From a virus: a stretch of 62,304 bases of DNA. Position numbers and translations under genes: made by a program. Positions 51,694 to 60,286 of the stretch are shown here, piece by piece (the stretch's first letter is position 1; every line of letters starts with the position of its first letter). A model generated the notes under the pieces. That model saw nothing but the letters and a program-made list of their open reading frames with translations. It was not told where the DNA came from and ran no database searches. The stretch spans positions 1-62,304 of the IMG/VR virus record IMGVR_UViG_3300035682_000035; one strand, 5' to 3'.

Positions 51694-53551
51694 AGCTTGC
51701 TCCTATCTTGCTTTCACAATTCAATGGTAACGTTGGTGCCCACTTGGGGCGCATGCGCATGCATGCTTCGACAAACGCACGGGCCTTGTCGGCCTCTTCT
51801 ACGGGGGCAATCACCCCCACGGCATCGTGCACGGTCATCACTACACGGTACTTACGTGCGACCATCAGCATCTGCTCACCTATAATAATACGGGCAAGTG
51901 CCTGACACACGTTCTCTATAAGCTTACCGCCGTATATATACGTAGGTAGCGTAGCCCGACCCCTCTTGACGTCGTAGACAAACTGGTCACGGCCCGACTT
52001 CTGGTCCCGCTGCTTGCGTAGGTTATCGTACCTCAAGTACATGCCGTTAGGCAGACGCACACCAAACATATCAATAAGCACGGCTTCATGCTTGCCTAGA
52101 GGTGCGGTCCGAGCGGACATAAGCGCGTCGAGAGCCTTGTCACCCTCCGCCCACAAGAGCGGTATGCGTTCGAACTGGTCCCTATACTTATACACGATGC
52201 TGGCGCACTCTGACGACGACAGCGATACGCCCATGGTCTCCAGCTGTACCTTAAACTTAGCCGCACCCATGCCATACCCAGCCCCAAGGATGGTCATCTT
52301 ACCTATGAAGCGCTCGGGGTGCTCGTTTATCTCGTTTACCGGCTTGTTATATATCTCCGACGCCATGATTTTGTACGGGTCGTACTGCATGTCCATCTTC
52401 TCTACACCCGCTGCGACTTCCGCATTGTTCTTATCAAAGAACTCCACAAGGTCTTCCTGCCCAGCTAGCCACGCCAAGGTGCGCGCTTCAATCTGCGACG
52501 AGTCACAGTCGATAAACACATAGCCTTTTGGTGCTAGCATGGACTTCTTGAGTGGTGACTTGCGTGGTAGGTTCTGGAGGTTCACCTTGTCGTCGCCACC
52601 CCACCTACCTGTGTGGGCTGCATAGTAACGTAGTGGGACTGGTAATGTCCCCCGGTCGGCAATAGCTATAAACCTCTCGGTGCGCGTTTCCTCAAGTGTA
52701 GACTTCACACCTAGTCGCGCAGCTACTACCGCCTGCACTGTCGGGTTGGGGTGCTCAAGCAGTGCCTTGAACCCCTCGTCACTCTTGGCGAAGGCAAATG
52801 CTTCCTTGCCTGTCTTCGGACTTACCTTCGTAGGTGGGACTACACCCATGTCACGTAGCAGCAAAGCTAGCTTCGGGTTGGACATCAGTGCGTCTTTGTC
52901 CGCCTCGACTGCTTCCATAAGCTCGGCTTTTTTGCTCCTCACATTAGACACGTGTTTTGTGAGGACTTGTTTGTCTAAGACCAGCACCGGCTCCGTAAAC
53001 ATTCTGATAGTAAGGTCGATAAGCCGCAGTTCAGACACAGGCATGAGTGGTGCCGTGACCTCAAACAACTTGTGCGTTAGCTCTACGTCATTGATGCAGT
53101 ACTCACCGTACCGCTCTAGGTCCTCGTCAGTAAAGTCCAGCCGCCGCTTACCCAGCGCGTTGATAACCTCTGTGCCCTTCTCGCCCAGACCATAGCGCTC
53201 GACTGCTTTAGCTAGGCTGTTACCAGCATGCGGCCCGTCGATAGCACGAAGCATAGACAGGGTATCTGCAATTCGCTTGGGTCGAATGTCATAACACCAG
53301 TTAAGGATTGCCATGTCGAACATAGCGTTGTGAGCCACAGCTACGCTGTTAGCCCAGTCCCACTTATCTAGCCACCGCTTGGTTTGCGCCTTGGTCCCGC
53401 TGAACCATTCAGTTGGTTCATTGTTACGCTTGACTGCAACACCGATGGTCTCGAACTGTGAGTCGCGGACATACTCCTCCGTTGTCAGCTTAGATAAGCT
53501 AAACTTCTGGCTGTAGTAGGTTTCGAAGTCGATGTTCAGAATGTCCATCAT
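51683..53551 (-). CDS. DNA polymerase A with 3'-5' exonuclease
   Basis: A 622-residue family A replicase. Exonuclease motifs are NIDFETYY, VAHNAMFDMAIL and YCINDVELTH. The polymerase has motif A DSSQIEAR (Asp350, Glu355). Motif B spans Arg414, Lys418, Leu422 and Tyr426 (RFIGKMTILGAGYG). Motif C is VHDA (Asp576, Ala577). Leu422 equals Phe762 of E. coli Pol I, and Ala577 replaces the usual Glu883. No DnaJ-like insertion is present. It lacks a 5'-3' exonuclease domain. Confidence 0.93.
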   Translation of the reverse strand: MMDILNIDFETYYSQKFSLSKLTTEEYVRDSQFETIGVAVKRNNEPTEWFSGTKAQTKRWLDKWDWANSVAVAHNAMFDMAILNWCYDIRPKRIADTLSMLRAIDGPHAGNSLAKAVERYGLGEKGTEVINALGKRRLDFTDEDLERYGEYCINDVELTHKLFEVTAPLMPVSELRLIDLTIRMFTEPVLVLDKQVLTKHVSNVRSKKAELMEAVEADKDALMSNPKLALLLRDMGVVPPTKVSPKTGKEAFAFAKSDEGFKALLEHPNPTVQAVVAARLGVKSTLEETRTERFIAIADRGTLPVPLRYYAAHTGRWGGDDKVNLQNLPRKSPLKKSMLAPKGYVFIDCDSSQIEARTLAWLAGQEDLVEFFDKNNAEVAAGVEKMDMQYDPYKIMASEIYNKPVNEINEHPERFIGKMTILGAGYGMGAAKFKVQLETMGVSLSSSECASIVYKYRDQFERIPLLWAEGDKALDALMSARTAPLGKHEAVLIDMFGVRLPNGMYLRYDNLRKQRDQKSGRDQFVYDVKRGRATLPTYIYGGKLIENVCQALARIIIGEQMLMVARKYRVVMTVHDAVGVIAPVEEADKARAFVEACMRMRPKWAPTLPLNCESKIGASYGG

Positions 53552-53748
53552 CTTATCCTAGTTACGTGAATAGTGGTGCCTATGGCGCGGGTTATGTAGT
53601 AGCGCTCTGACCGTTCGTTCTGGTTGTGTGCAGCGCGGCGGATTAACCTCTTGGAATGGTCGGTAGGCGTGTCGAATATGCGTACCTCACCTACCCCCAT
53701 CGCGTTAATGCCGTACTTAGACTTCCTTATGTCCGTACCAAACGTCAT
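53548..53748 (-). CDS. Small basic protein upstream of DNA polymerase
   Basis: A 66-residue protein (FGTDIRKSKYGINAMGVGEV, RIFDTPTDHSKRLIRRAAHN). It overlaps the polymerase start by 4 bases and the following gene by 4. The fold of a short beta-alpha-beta DNA-binding protein is possible. Function unknown. Confidence 0.6.
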   Translation of the reverse strand: MTFGTDIRKSKYGINAMGVGEVRIFDTPTDHSKRLIRRAAHNQNERSERYYITRAIGTTIHVTRIR

Positions 53749-54101
53749 GCGTTTTGTTCCCGCTCCGCTATGTGCATATCCAGCAGTCGCTTCTCAAAGA
53801 ATTTGTTTAGTGCCTTAAGTAATGCAGCCGAGCCTTCCTTGGCGTTCTTATTCCACTTGCGTTCCGAGTCGCTGTTCAAGCCGGTTGAGTTAGCGTTGGG
53901 TTTTGCGGTTGTTGCATGCTCTACCTTTGGTCGCACCACTTCTACCTTCTTCTCTGTGCCCTTCTTCATCTTGTCGCGCAGTTGAAGAACGCGCCTCACA
54001 TCCACACCGTAATATGATGCAATGTATTTCATGTCAGTTATGTACCCAATCGCACGGATGATATCTTGGTCGGTCTGGCCTAACCCTTTATACTTTGTCA
54101 T
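53745..54101 (-). CDS. Putative HTH protein
   Basis: A 118-residue basic protein. The first 45 residues (QTDQDIIRAIGYITDMKYIA, SYYGVDVRRVLQLRDKM) read as a helix-turn-helix. A Lys/Thr/Asn-rich linker precedes a helical C-terminus (ALLKALNKFFEKRLLDM). A DNA-binding role is likely. No family recognised. Confidence 0.6.
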   Translation of the reverse strand: MTKYKGLGQTDQDIIRAIGYITDMKYIASYYGVDVRRVLQLRDKMKKGTEKKVEVVRPKVEHATTAKPNANSTGLNSDSERKWNKNAKEGSAALLKALNKFFEKRLLDMHIAEREQNA

Positions 54102-54402
54102 TGGTTCGTTCTTTCATATTGTGCACAAGGCCGCGCACCATGTCCCAGTTCTCATCATTGGCTACCACAGCTACGCCGTTACACCGACGTATGGCCTCAA
54201 GCTCACGCACCTGTAGGGCTGTTGGCTTGTTGGTTCCTGCCTTGACTTCGATGGCTAAGAAGTGTCCATTAACGCAGCATATAATGTCAGGGACGCCACT
54301 ACGACCAAAGCCATGGGTGGCGGGGAAGAAGTAATATACTCCTTCCTCCTTCAACACCTTGACTATTTTTTCTTTGACTCTTTTCTCCGGCGTTGACGCC
54401 AT
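54088..54402 (-). CDS. VRR-NUC nuclease
   Basis: A 104-residue single-domain nuclease of the VRR-NUC branch of PD-(D/E)XK enzymes. GVPDIICC supplies Asp39, AIEVKAG supplies Glu52 and Lys54, and Gln64 follows in TALQV. Stand-alone phage VRR-NUC proteins cut branched DNA such as Holliday junctions, so it may resolve replication intermediates before packaging. It has the AAGGAGCAAA ribosome-binding site. Confidence 0.85.
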   Translation of the reverse strand: MASTPEKRVKEKIVKVLKEEGVYYFFPATHGFGRSGVPDIICCVNGHFLAIEVKAGTNKPTALQVRELEAIRRCNGVAVVANDENWDMVRGLVHNMKERTNDKV

Positions 54403-54435
54403 GTCGTTTGCTCCTTCTTATGAGTGTTTATCCCT

Positions 54436-55296
54436 CTAGGTATTGCTAGTCAATATATAAAACGTATCGTCTGCGGTGCGGATACCGACACCATCAATTA
54501 TAGTATCCATCTCGGTCATCTTGAGTAGGGCAAGTGACGTCTTTATGTGGTCCGACAGTGCATCTAGGTTGGTTGACTGCGCCGCTCCACCAAAAGGCAT
54601 GGCGACAATGTCCCGTGGACGCTCAATCAACAGTATGTGGTGTGCACTAGCAATGTCCTTAGCTACACGGTCACTCTCGGCTAGACTCTGATACGCTTCC
54701 TTGGCTCGCATAACCTCGGGCTTATCTTGAACAGCTAAGAACTCCGCCCACCTGTCACCTGATGTCAGGTATGCCAGCATCGGTTCATGCAACAGCTCAA
54801 CATTGCGCGTGTGCGCTCGCCTATCTTTGTAGGTGGCTTGCTGCATGGCAGTGAAAGCCTTCTTGTGCTTCTCGTTGGCAAGCTCGTCCAACGTGAGCGG
54901 GTAGCACTCCTTCAAGACTTCAGCGGCAATGACCTTGAAGTGCTTACTCTTCTTGCGCATGCCTACCAGACGCTTTGCGTTTATGCGGTGGCTACTAGCT
55001 GCGTATACAGTTGTGCCCCCGTGGTAGTCTTTCTCTATGTTGCCAATCTTCTCACCGTTATCATATATGTCGAAGTTGTCATGCAGCACATGGTTGACCT
55101 CATCACCAATCCCCCTAGTGCCAAAGCCCCTACCATGAAACTCCCAGTGTGGACGCTTGTGCTGAATGGCCTCGATTAGCGGGACCATGAACGGATGCAC
55201 TATGGAGTCCTTCGCACGTTCTGTGGCGGCGTTATCTACACCCGCAACGGTGTAGTAGGTGTTGTGCAGGTTTAGTTTGTATATGGTTTTAGTCAT
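54436..55296 (-). CDS. Hypothetical protein of the MoxR/VWA cluster
   Basis: A 286-residue protein. ATG 55296 is preferred to an upstream TTG because of a canonical AAGGAGCAAG site. Segments include FHGRGFGTRGIGDEVNHVLH, YAASSHRINAKRLVGMRKKS and RPRDIVAMPFGGAAQS. No family recognised. It is the last member of the run MoxR, small protein, VWA, DUF3150-like, this gene, all sharing direction and close spacing. Confidence 0.65.
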   Translation of the reverse strand: MTKTIYKLNLHNTYYTVAGVDNAATERAKDSIVHPFMVPLIEAIQHKRPHWEFHGRGFGTRGIGDEVNHVLHDNFDIYDNGEKIGNIEKDYHGGTTVYAASSHRINAKRLVGMRKKSKHFKVIAAEVLKECYPLTLDELANEKHKKAFTAMQQATYKDRRAHTRNVELLHEPMLAYLTSGDRWAEFLAVQDKPEVMRAKEAYQSLAESDRVAKDIASAHHILLIERPRDIVAMPFGGAAQSTNLDALSDHIKTSLALLKMTEMDTIIDGVGIRTADDTFYILTSNT

Positions 55297-55310
55297 CGTC
55301 TTGCTCCTTC

Positions 55311-56162
55311 TTACCAATCAAATTGTCCTAGTACCGAGTCCACATGCGCCTTGAGGTCACTGCGTGTTATCTCGTCCTTACGAATGTCCTCGACGTCTAC
55401 ACCGCTGATAGCCTTCTCCAGTGCTAGCCTAGCTGTCTCAAGCGTCGGGTCCTTAGTGATGTTTAGATGTGACAGGAGTTGGCACATCTCTTGTGCGTTG
55501 GTTACGAACGTAGACCGGAACTGCTTGGTCTCTTCGCCTTGTGGCTCGGTCAGCTTCTCGCTCATGGTCAGCAGTGTCGTATGTAGTTTATCCCATGTAG
55601 TTTTCATAGCATCGCCCACACGGTCGGTGTATGCTGTCTCGTACTGGTTGCGTAGGTGAGCTAGCTCGTCGTTGTTGATGTCAAGACGGAAGTCACCCAC
55701 CTCTGGCACAGGGCTGAACACCATGCGGAACCCGAACTTAGACGCCACTTCCTCTGCGCTTGGGTAGTTGGCACCATCGAACAGGTCACCAAGGCAGGTC
55801 TGTGCGGTCACTATTAGGTCGGGGTACTCTGCTACGAACTTAGACACCTTAGAGTTGAAGTATGCTGCACGTGCGTCCGCCTCTCGCTTATACTCTAGGA
55901 ACATAGACGTAGGCAGCAGCCTCACACCCTTGTCGGACCAAGGCAGTGTGCGTCCGTTGTGCCACGTGCGACAGAGCGCAGCGTAGTCAGCTATGTCCTT
56001 ACGCAAGCTAGTGCCAGCCATAAGGTTCTTTCGAAACTTACCAGCGTCAGCCACAGCATGTGCGTCTAGTGTTACCTTGTCAGTTGTCTTGCGGTCTACG
56101 ATAGCTGCTGTCCATACAGAGATGTTCATCTCCACCAGCATTGCTGAACTTGATATACTCAT
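55311..56162 (-). CDS. DUF3150-like protein of the MoxR/VWA cluster
   Basis: A 283-residue protein, ATG 56162 with an AAGGAGCAAG site. Its body (MLVEMNISVWTAAIVDRKTT, RTLPWSDKGVRLLPTSMFLE, AEEVASKFGFRMVFSPVPEV) matches my memory of DUF3150 proteins, which travel with MoxR ATPases and VWA proteins in phages and some bacteria. It is mostly helical and lacks catalytic motifs. It may be a scaffold or substrate of the ATPase. Confidence 0.6.
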   Translation of the reverse strand: MSISSSAMLVEMNISVWTAAIVDRKTTDKVTLDAHAVADAGKFRKNLMAGTSLRKDIADYAALCRTWHNGRTLPWSDKGVRLLPTSMFLEYKREADARAAYFNSKVSKFVAEYPDLIVTAQTCLGDLFDGANYPSAEEVASKFGFRMVFSPVPEVGDFRLDINNDELAHLRNQYETAYTDRVGDAMKTTWDKLHTTLLTMSEKLTEPQGEETKQFRSTFVTNAQEMCQLLSHLNITKDPTLETARLALEKAISGVDVEDIRKDEITRSDLKAHVDSVLGQFDW

Positions 56163-56173
56163 GTGCTTGCTCC

Positions 56174-57361
56174 TTAGTTGATATGTATTGTCTTGCCTGT
56201 TGATGCGACCATCTTGCCACCGCCTGTGATTACCCACAGTATCGGTGCGCCATTCCAGTCCGAACCCCAGTTAGGCACGAACCCGTCTGTGAACATGATG
56301 ATGCAGTCGGCCTTGATATCCTGCTCCTTGAGGTATTGCTCCATAGCGCCGGGGTTCGTACCACCCCCACCTACTGGCTTAGTGGAGTTACGGAATGACC
56401 CGCGTGTCGAGTCATCATACACTTCATGCCCTGCCATGGTGTGGTCCCAGTAGATGATGTGTAGCTTGTCAGGCGTAACCACAGATAAGATAGCGTCAGT
56501 CTCCGACAGGTTCCGTGTGTGGTCCTCGTTTGTGATGGACCCAGACGTATCACAGCCAATCACGATGTTTTTCACGCGCTCACCGACGAGGCTGGGCATG
56601 ATAGTATCTGATGATAGAAACCTACGGTTTGGTTTGCGCCACGATGAGTAGTCACGGCCAGCACAGGTAGTGTTGACGAACTCCTGTAACAGCGTACGCC
56701 AGTCTACCTTGGGCTCGAGGATGTCCGACAACTCACGCGACATACCACCAGCACCTTTGCCGTGCATCTTCTGTGCAGCAATCATACCCTGACGGATAGC
56801 TTGGTCTACTTGCTTAGACAGCTCTTCCTTCTCTTCCTTGGTCAGTTCGCTAGCACCTTCCCAGTCATGCTCGTCGAAGCCACCGCTGCCGCCACCGTCA
56901 CCGCCTTCTTGCTTCTCCTTCTTGAGAATGTCGAACACCTGCTTGGTATTCATACCTGCGAACCTGCGGTCTATAAGACCTGCTGGCTTACCATCCTTCT
57001 GCGGCATAGCTACCACCGTGCCACTCGGGTCACGGGTGATAATCTCTAGGTTGATGACGTAGTCACAGGCCATGTTAGTTAGCTGTGCGTCCTCCTGCCA
57101 TAGCTTCTGCCATGTAGTTAGGTGGCGATACATCTTGTGGAATGACTCATGCACCACGACGAAAGCTACCTCTGGTATGGATAGCGCGTCGATGAAGGCG
57201 CGTCCGTATATCTCGTCACGCCCGTTAGTAGCTGCGGTTGGTGTGGTCTCACACACCTCCTTCGTGCCCATCATGAAGATGCCGGACATGTCTGCGAACA
57301 ACGGGTTACGCATGAGGTCGATTACCACACGTGTTAGTTTACGCTCGGCTGTTAGTGCCAT
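56174..57361 (-). CDS. VWA protein with metallopeptidase-like N-terminus
   Basis: A 395-residue protein of DUF2201 type. The N-terminal region has VHESFHKMYRH with His71, Glu72 and His75, a zinc-peptidase motif. A Gly/Ser linker follows residue 150. The C-terminal von Willebrand A domain contains the MIDAS start GCDTSGS (near residue 270) and later DCIIMFTDGF. It likely binds and is remodelled by the MoxR ATPase upstream. The target in the cell is unknown. Confidence 0.85.
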   Translation of the reverse strand: MALTAERKLTRVVIDLMRNPLFADMSGIFMMGTKEVCETTPTAATNGRDEIYGRAFIDALSIPEVAFVVVHESFHKMYRHLTTWQKLWQEDAQLTNMACDYVINLEIITRDPSGTVVAMPQKDGKPAGLIDRRFAGMNTKQVFDILKKEKQEGGDGGGSGGFDEHDWEGASELTKEEKEELSKQVDQAIRQGMIAAQKMHGKGAGGMSRELSDILEPKVDWRTLLQEFVNTTCAGRDYSSWRKPNRRFLSSDTIMPSLVGERVKNIVIGCDTSGSITNEDHTRNLSETDAILSVVTPDKLHIIYWDHTMAGHEVYDDSTRGSFRNSTKPVGGGGTNPGAMEQYLKEQDIKADCIIMFTDGFVPNWGSDWNGAPILWVITGGGKMVASTGKTIHIN

Positions 57362-57521
57362 TAGCTTGCTCCTTTAGTCTGTTAGTTGCGTATACGTATG
57401 CGCTTAGCTCGTCGGGGTGGTCGAAGAATGAAACGTGCATGACTTTGCGATTGGATAGATTAACCTGCCATATCGACCAAATCTCACTACGCTTCACATC
57501 CACCACGTGAAGCCCATCCAC
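57339..57521 (-). CDS. Small protein between MoxR and VWA genes
   Basis: A 60-residue protein starting in a TAGTG overlap with the MoxR stop and overlapping the VWA start. It has DVKRSEIWSIWQVNLSNRKV and SFFDHPDELSAYVYATNRL. Tight coupling suggests it is expressed with the complex, possibly as an adaptor. Function unknown. Confidence 0.6.
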   Translation of the reverse strand: MDGLHVVDVKRSEIWSIWQVNLSNRKVMHVSFFDHPDELSAYVYATNRLKEQANGTNSRA

Positions 57522-58594
57522 TAGAGGATGTCCACGTTAGCCAATGCCCAGTCGCGGAACTTAGTAGACGTAAAGCCAATCTGCTTCTTGTCTGGGTTCT
57601 TACACAGGTTGACTGCGAACACAGCTTGCCACTCTGGTGCCATGCGCTCGACATACTCCATGAACGGCGTGATTGTATTGCGGTCAATCTTGGCAATCGC
57701 ACCGAACACCATGACTGCGCATGCGCCGGGACTCTCGGGCAGCTTGGCCTTGGCTGGGTCCTTAGTGATGTCGTCCCACGTAGGTAGCTGGTCTTGATAC
57801 TCTACGAAGGCATGCATGTCCCGCGCAGCGGACTCACCGATTGTACCCACCATGGCTGCGAGTAGCGCGTTGGCTGTCAGCTTCTCACGCTGCTTGAGTA
57901 CGTCGTTAGACGCAAGCTGCAACGACCGACCTGATACGAAGCTACCCTGCTGCCGCTTGGGGTTGAAGATATACGGATTACTCTCTTGGTCACCGTCCAT
58001 GTATGATGCCATGGCATGCGGGAACTGATTAACCCAAGCCATGACAACGGGGTCGATGTCGTTAGTAACTGCCCATGCCAACCACTCGTCTGCGTCTGGC
58101 TTGCGCACCGTAACCGTAGTTACGCGGTTGCGTGTATGTGGCTTGACTGTATCGCCAAGACCTTCGCCTGCCATGTTGCCAGTCATAAGCACGATGGAAC
58201 CATCGCGCAGCACGTTGTTACCTAGCCGTGGCTTGCGCGACTCCAGCAGAGGGTGAAGCATATTCTGCACAGGCTGCGGTGCCTTGGTGAACTCGTCTAG
58301 CATGATAACCACAGGCTTGCCGGACTGTATCTGGAAGATAGCGTTAGCGAAGTACTCGGTTATCTGCTTGTCACGGTTGATACTCGGCATGGCGATGTCG
58401 CCAAGGTCGGCTTGTGCGCAGTCAAAGTATGCGTAGGCGTATGCGTCACCGAAGTGCCGCTCCAGTGCGCCCATGATGGATGACTTGCCAATCCCAGGCT
58501 CACCTTGAAGGAAGAACCGATTGTTAGGGCAGTTGATGATAAGGCTTGCAGCTTCTGCAAGTGACACAGTTGTGCCGAAGTTTAATGCACTCAT
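57521..58594 (-). CDS. MoxR/CobS-like AAA+ ATPase
   Basis: A 357-residue ATPase. Walker A is GEPGIGKSS (31-39, Lys37), Walker B VVIMLDEF (Asp100, Glu101), and LMTGNMAGEGLGDTVKPHTR carries sensor 1 and arginine-finger-like residues. The C-terminal half is the usual helical lid region with QQGSFVSGRSLQLASN. MoxR enzymes work with VWA partners to remodel proteins or insert metals. It heads a transcription unit with its own promoter at 58686-58714 and an operator at 58614-58629. Confidence 0.88.
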   Translation of the reverse strand: MSALNFGTTVSLAEAASLIINCPNNRFFLQGEPGIGKSSIMGALERHFGDAYAYAYFDCAQADLGDIAMPSINRDKQITEYFANAIFQIQSGKPVVIMLDEFTKAPQPVQNMLHPLLESRKPRLGNNVLRDGSIVLMTGNMAGEGLGDTVKPHTRNRVTTVTVRKPDADEWLAWAVTNDIDPVVMAWVNQFPHAMASYMDGDQESNPYIFNPKRQQGSFVSGRSLQLASNDVLKQREKLTANALLAAMVGTIGESAARDMHAFVEYQDQLPTWDDITKDPAKAKLPESPGACAVMVFGAIAKIDRNTITPFMEYVERMAPEWQAVFAVNLCKNPDKKQIGFTSTKFRDWALANVDIL

Positions 58595-58613
58595 GATATG
58601 CTCCTTGTTATTG

Positions 58614-58629
58614 CTTAACTACAGTTAAG
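58614..58629. promoter_or_regulatory. CTTAAC-N4-GTTAAG operator before the MoxR cluster
   Basis: CTTAACTACAGTTAAG is a perfect 6-bp inverted repeat with a 4-bp spacer. It sits about 57 bp downstream of the promoter -10 box and immediately upstream of the AAGGAGC ribosome-binding site, a place where a bound repressor would block elongation or initiation. Confidence 0.6.
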
Positions 58630-58685
58630 ACTTTGCTTGGTTGTTGTGGTTGTCGTCCGCTTGTGCGGCTCTTTATTGTCCTATG

Positions 58686-58714
58686 GTTATACCACAGGTA
58701 TTTGCTTAGACCAA
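58686..58714 (-). promoter_or_regulatory. Sigma70-like promoter for the MoxR cluster
   Basis: On the minus strand TTGGTC (58709-58714), a 17-bp spacer and TATAAC (58686-58691). The block TTGGTCTAAGCAA is shared with the promoter at 1332-1360, indicating common control. The gene start lies about 92 bp downstream. Confidence 0.65.
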
Positions 58715-58716
58715 AC

Positions 58717-59634
58717 TCACCTGAAGTATCGGCCATAGCGGTCGTGTACGCACTTACCTGCTTCCACCCGTTCTTTGGTAAACAACTCGTCACGGTAGTG
58801 TTTATGCATAGTGTGCGTCAATTCTAGTCTGGCCTCGTTCAACAGCATGCGCCAGCGACCAGCGGTTAGCCATGCCATAGCTTTGTACCAGCTCTCGGTA
58901 TCACCGCTCTCTACTAAGCTAATCAACTGTGGCGGACCCTCGGGTGACCAGCTCAAGCCACCATGTGCTGGCAGACCCATCTCCCTACGCTCTTCGGGGG
59001 GAATAGACGGTAACCGTGGGTTATCTCTGCTCTCCTTGTCCCACGGACTATACTGCTTATCGTCCGCGCTTAGTTTAGCCATGACCTCGACATACTGCAT
59101 GAACGGTTTGTATTGCTTGGTTAGCTTGGCCTTCTCTTGCTTGTTCATGATGTGCTTATACGTAGGTGTCGGGTTGAGGTAGATGGGTGTATCGTGTTCG
59201 CGCAGTATGAACACTGCTTTGCGTGGGTTATTGTATCGTAGCTGTAGCGGATACTGCCCGATAACTTCTTCACCATCGACATGCGATACCGCATGCACCC
59301 AGTCCTCGTTATACTTACGCTGGATGTTAAGCACTGCTATGCGCTGTATACGCTCACGACACGCCGCACTTAAGTTCTGCTCAATAGTCACGCGCCCGTC
59401 AGGGTGGTAGGCCAGCAGTGCTTTGTTCTGGTCCTTCTGCCACGTGTTACCTATGCACACCGCTTTGTCCGTGTCGCGTATGTAGATAGCCAACCACTTC
59501 TGGTCGCGCCTACCCGCTGGCTTGGTTCCGTCCTTGTCACCTCTGATTGGTTCGACCTTGTTGAAGTGTGCGAGTGCAGCTGTGTAGCTGCGTAGTACGG
59601 GTAGTGCCCCGTATGTGTTCCAATTCAATGCCAT
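58717..59634 (-). CDS. Hypothetical 305-residue left-arm protein
   Basis: I do not recognise this protein. It starts ALNWNTYGALPVLRSYTAAL, has a beta-rich section (KWLAIYIRDTDKAVCIGNTW, DGRVTIEQNLSAACRERIQR) and a charged helical C-terminus. The start follows GGAGAAGTGAG. It ends two bases before the -35 box of the MoxR promoter. Confidence 0.65.
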   Translation of the reverse strand: MALNWNTYGALPVLRSYTAALAHFNKVEPIRGDKDGTKPAGRRDQKWLAIYIRDTDKAVCIGNTWQKDQNKALLAYHPDGRVTIEQNLSAACRERIQRIAVLNIQRKYNEDWVHAVSHVDGEEVIGQYPLQLRYNNPRKAVFILREHDTPIYLNPTPTYKHIMNKQEKAKLTKQYKPFMQYVEVMAKLSADDKQYSPWDKESRDNPRLPSIPPEERREMGLPAHGGLSWSPEGPPQLISLVESGDTESWYKAMAWLTAGRWRMLLNEARLELTHTMHKHYRDELFTKERVEAGKCVHDRYGRYFR

Positions 59635-59635
59635 C

Positions 59636-59914
59636 TCACTTCTCCTTGTATGCTTGAGCGTTCAGCTCGTTGCGTAGGTAGAACTCGCGGTAACCGCTCT
59701 GTCCACGGCGTAAGCCAAAGTCTGTTATCATCTTGCTAAGCTGCGGTTCGAGTGCGCGTAGTTGGTTACGTATTTCGATAACGTCAGTTAGGAGCTTGAT
59801 AGTAGCTATATCCGCTGCGTCATCTTCACGCCCGGGCAGCACTGTGCCTATGCCTACGCTGTTAGTGGAGTTTGTGTTTGTTGGTGTTATGTGGCGTATT
59901 GCTATTTGTGTCAT
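59636..59914 (-). CDS. Small hypothetical protein
   Basis: A 92-residue protein. ATG 59914 is used because the longer frame overlaps the neighbouring gene deeply. It has a Thr/Asn-rich start (RHITPTNTNSTNSVGIGTVL) and a helical part (KLLTDVIEIRNQLRALEPQL). One base separates it from the next gene. Function unknown. Confidence 0.55.
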   Translation of the reverse strand: MTQIAIRHITPTNTNSTNSVGIGTVLPGREDDAADIATIKLLTDVIEIRNQLRALEPQLSKMITDFGLRRGQSGYREFYLRNELNAQAYKEK

Positions 59915-60107
59915 TGGTTTCTCTTTCGTTATTATAGTCGTAGTCATGCTCTTGCTCGAGCCGCATGGCGTCACGTAGTGCTTCTTCGAAGCTGTCCCTA
60001 TATTTAGCCAGCACAGCCACCTCACATAGACGCATGAATAACTCGCCGTGCAGCCTGTTTGCTATCTGGACTAGCTTGAACGCAAGCCAACGTCTGACGG
60101 ACTCCAT
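59862..60107 (-). CDS. Small helical protein with Asn-rich tail
   Basis: An 81-residue protein with an amphipathic helical body (ESVRRWLAFKLVQIANRLHG, ELFMRLCEVAVLAK) and an Asn/Thr-rich C-terminus. The stop-start junction with the previous gene is TGATG. It overlaps the next gene by about 50 bases, so one of the two may be shorter than drawn. Confidence 0.5.
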   Translation of the reverse strand: MESVRRWLAFKLVQIANRLHGELFMRLCEVAVLAKYRDSFEEALRDAMRLEQEHDYDYNNERETNDTNSNTPHNTNKHKLH

Positions 60108-60286
60108 CACTCGTCCCCTTTGGTCTTGGACTCGGCGTCGATGGCCTTTGCAAACACCCGTATCGCTGCCAGCTTGCGCTCGACGTCGTAGATATAGTTG
60201 AGTGCTTTCTTAAGCAGGCTCTTGTCGTGCTCGTCTACCATGTCGTCGCGCATCTCGCGCAGTGCTTGTTTCTCTTCGAATGTCAT
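60107..60286 (-). CDS. Small charged protein
   Basis: A 59-residue protein (TFEEKQALREMRDDMVDEHD, KSLLKKALNYIYDVERKLAA). The start is in an ATGA overlap with the upstream gene and the stop in a TGATG overlap with the downstream gene, so it is translationally coupled on both sides. It is helical and of unknown function. Confidence 0.6.
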   Translation of the reverse strand: MTFEEKQALREMRDDMVDEHDKSLLKKALNYIYDVERKLAAIRVFAKAIDAESKTKGDE

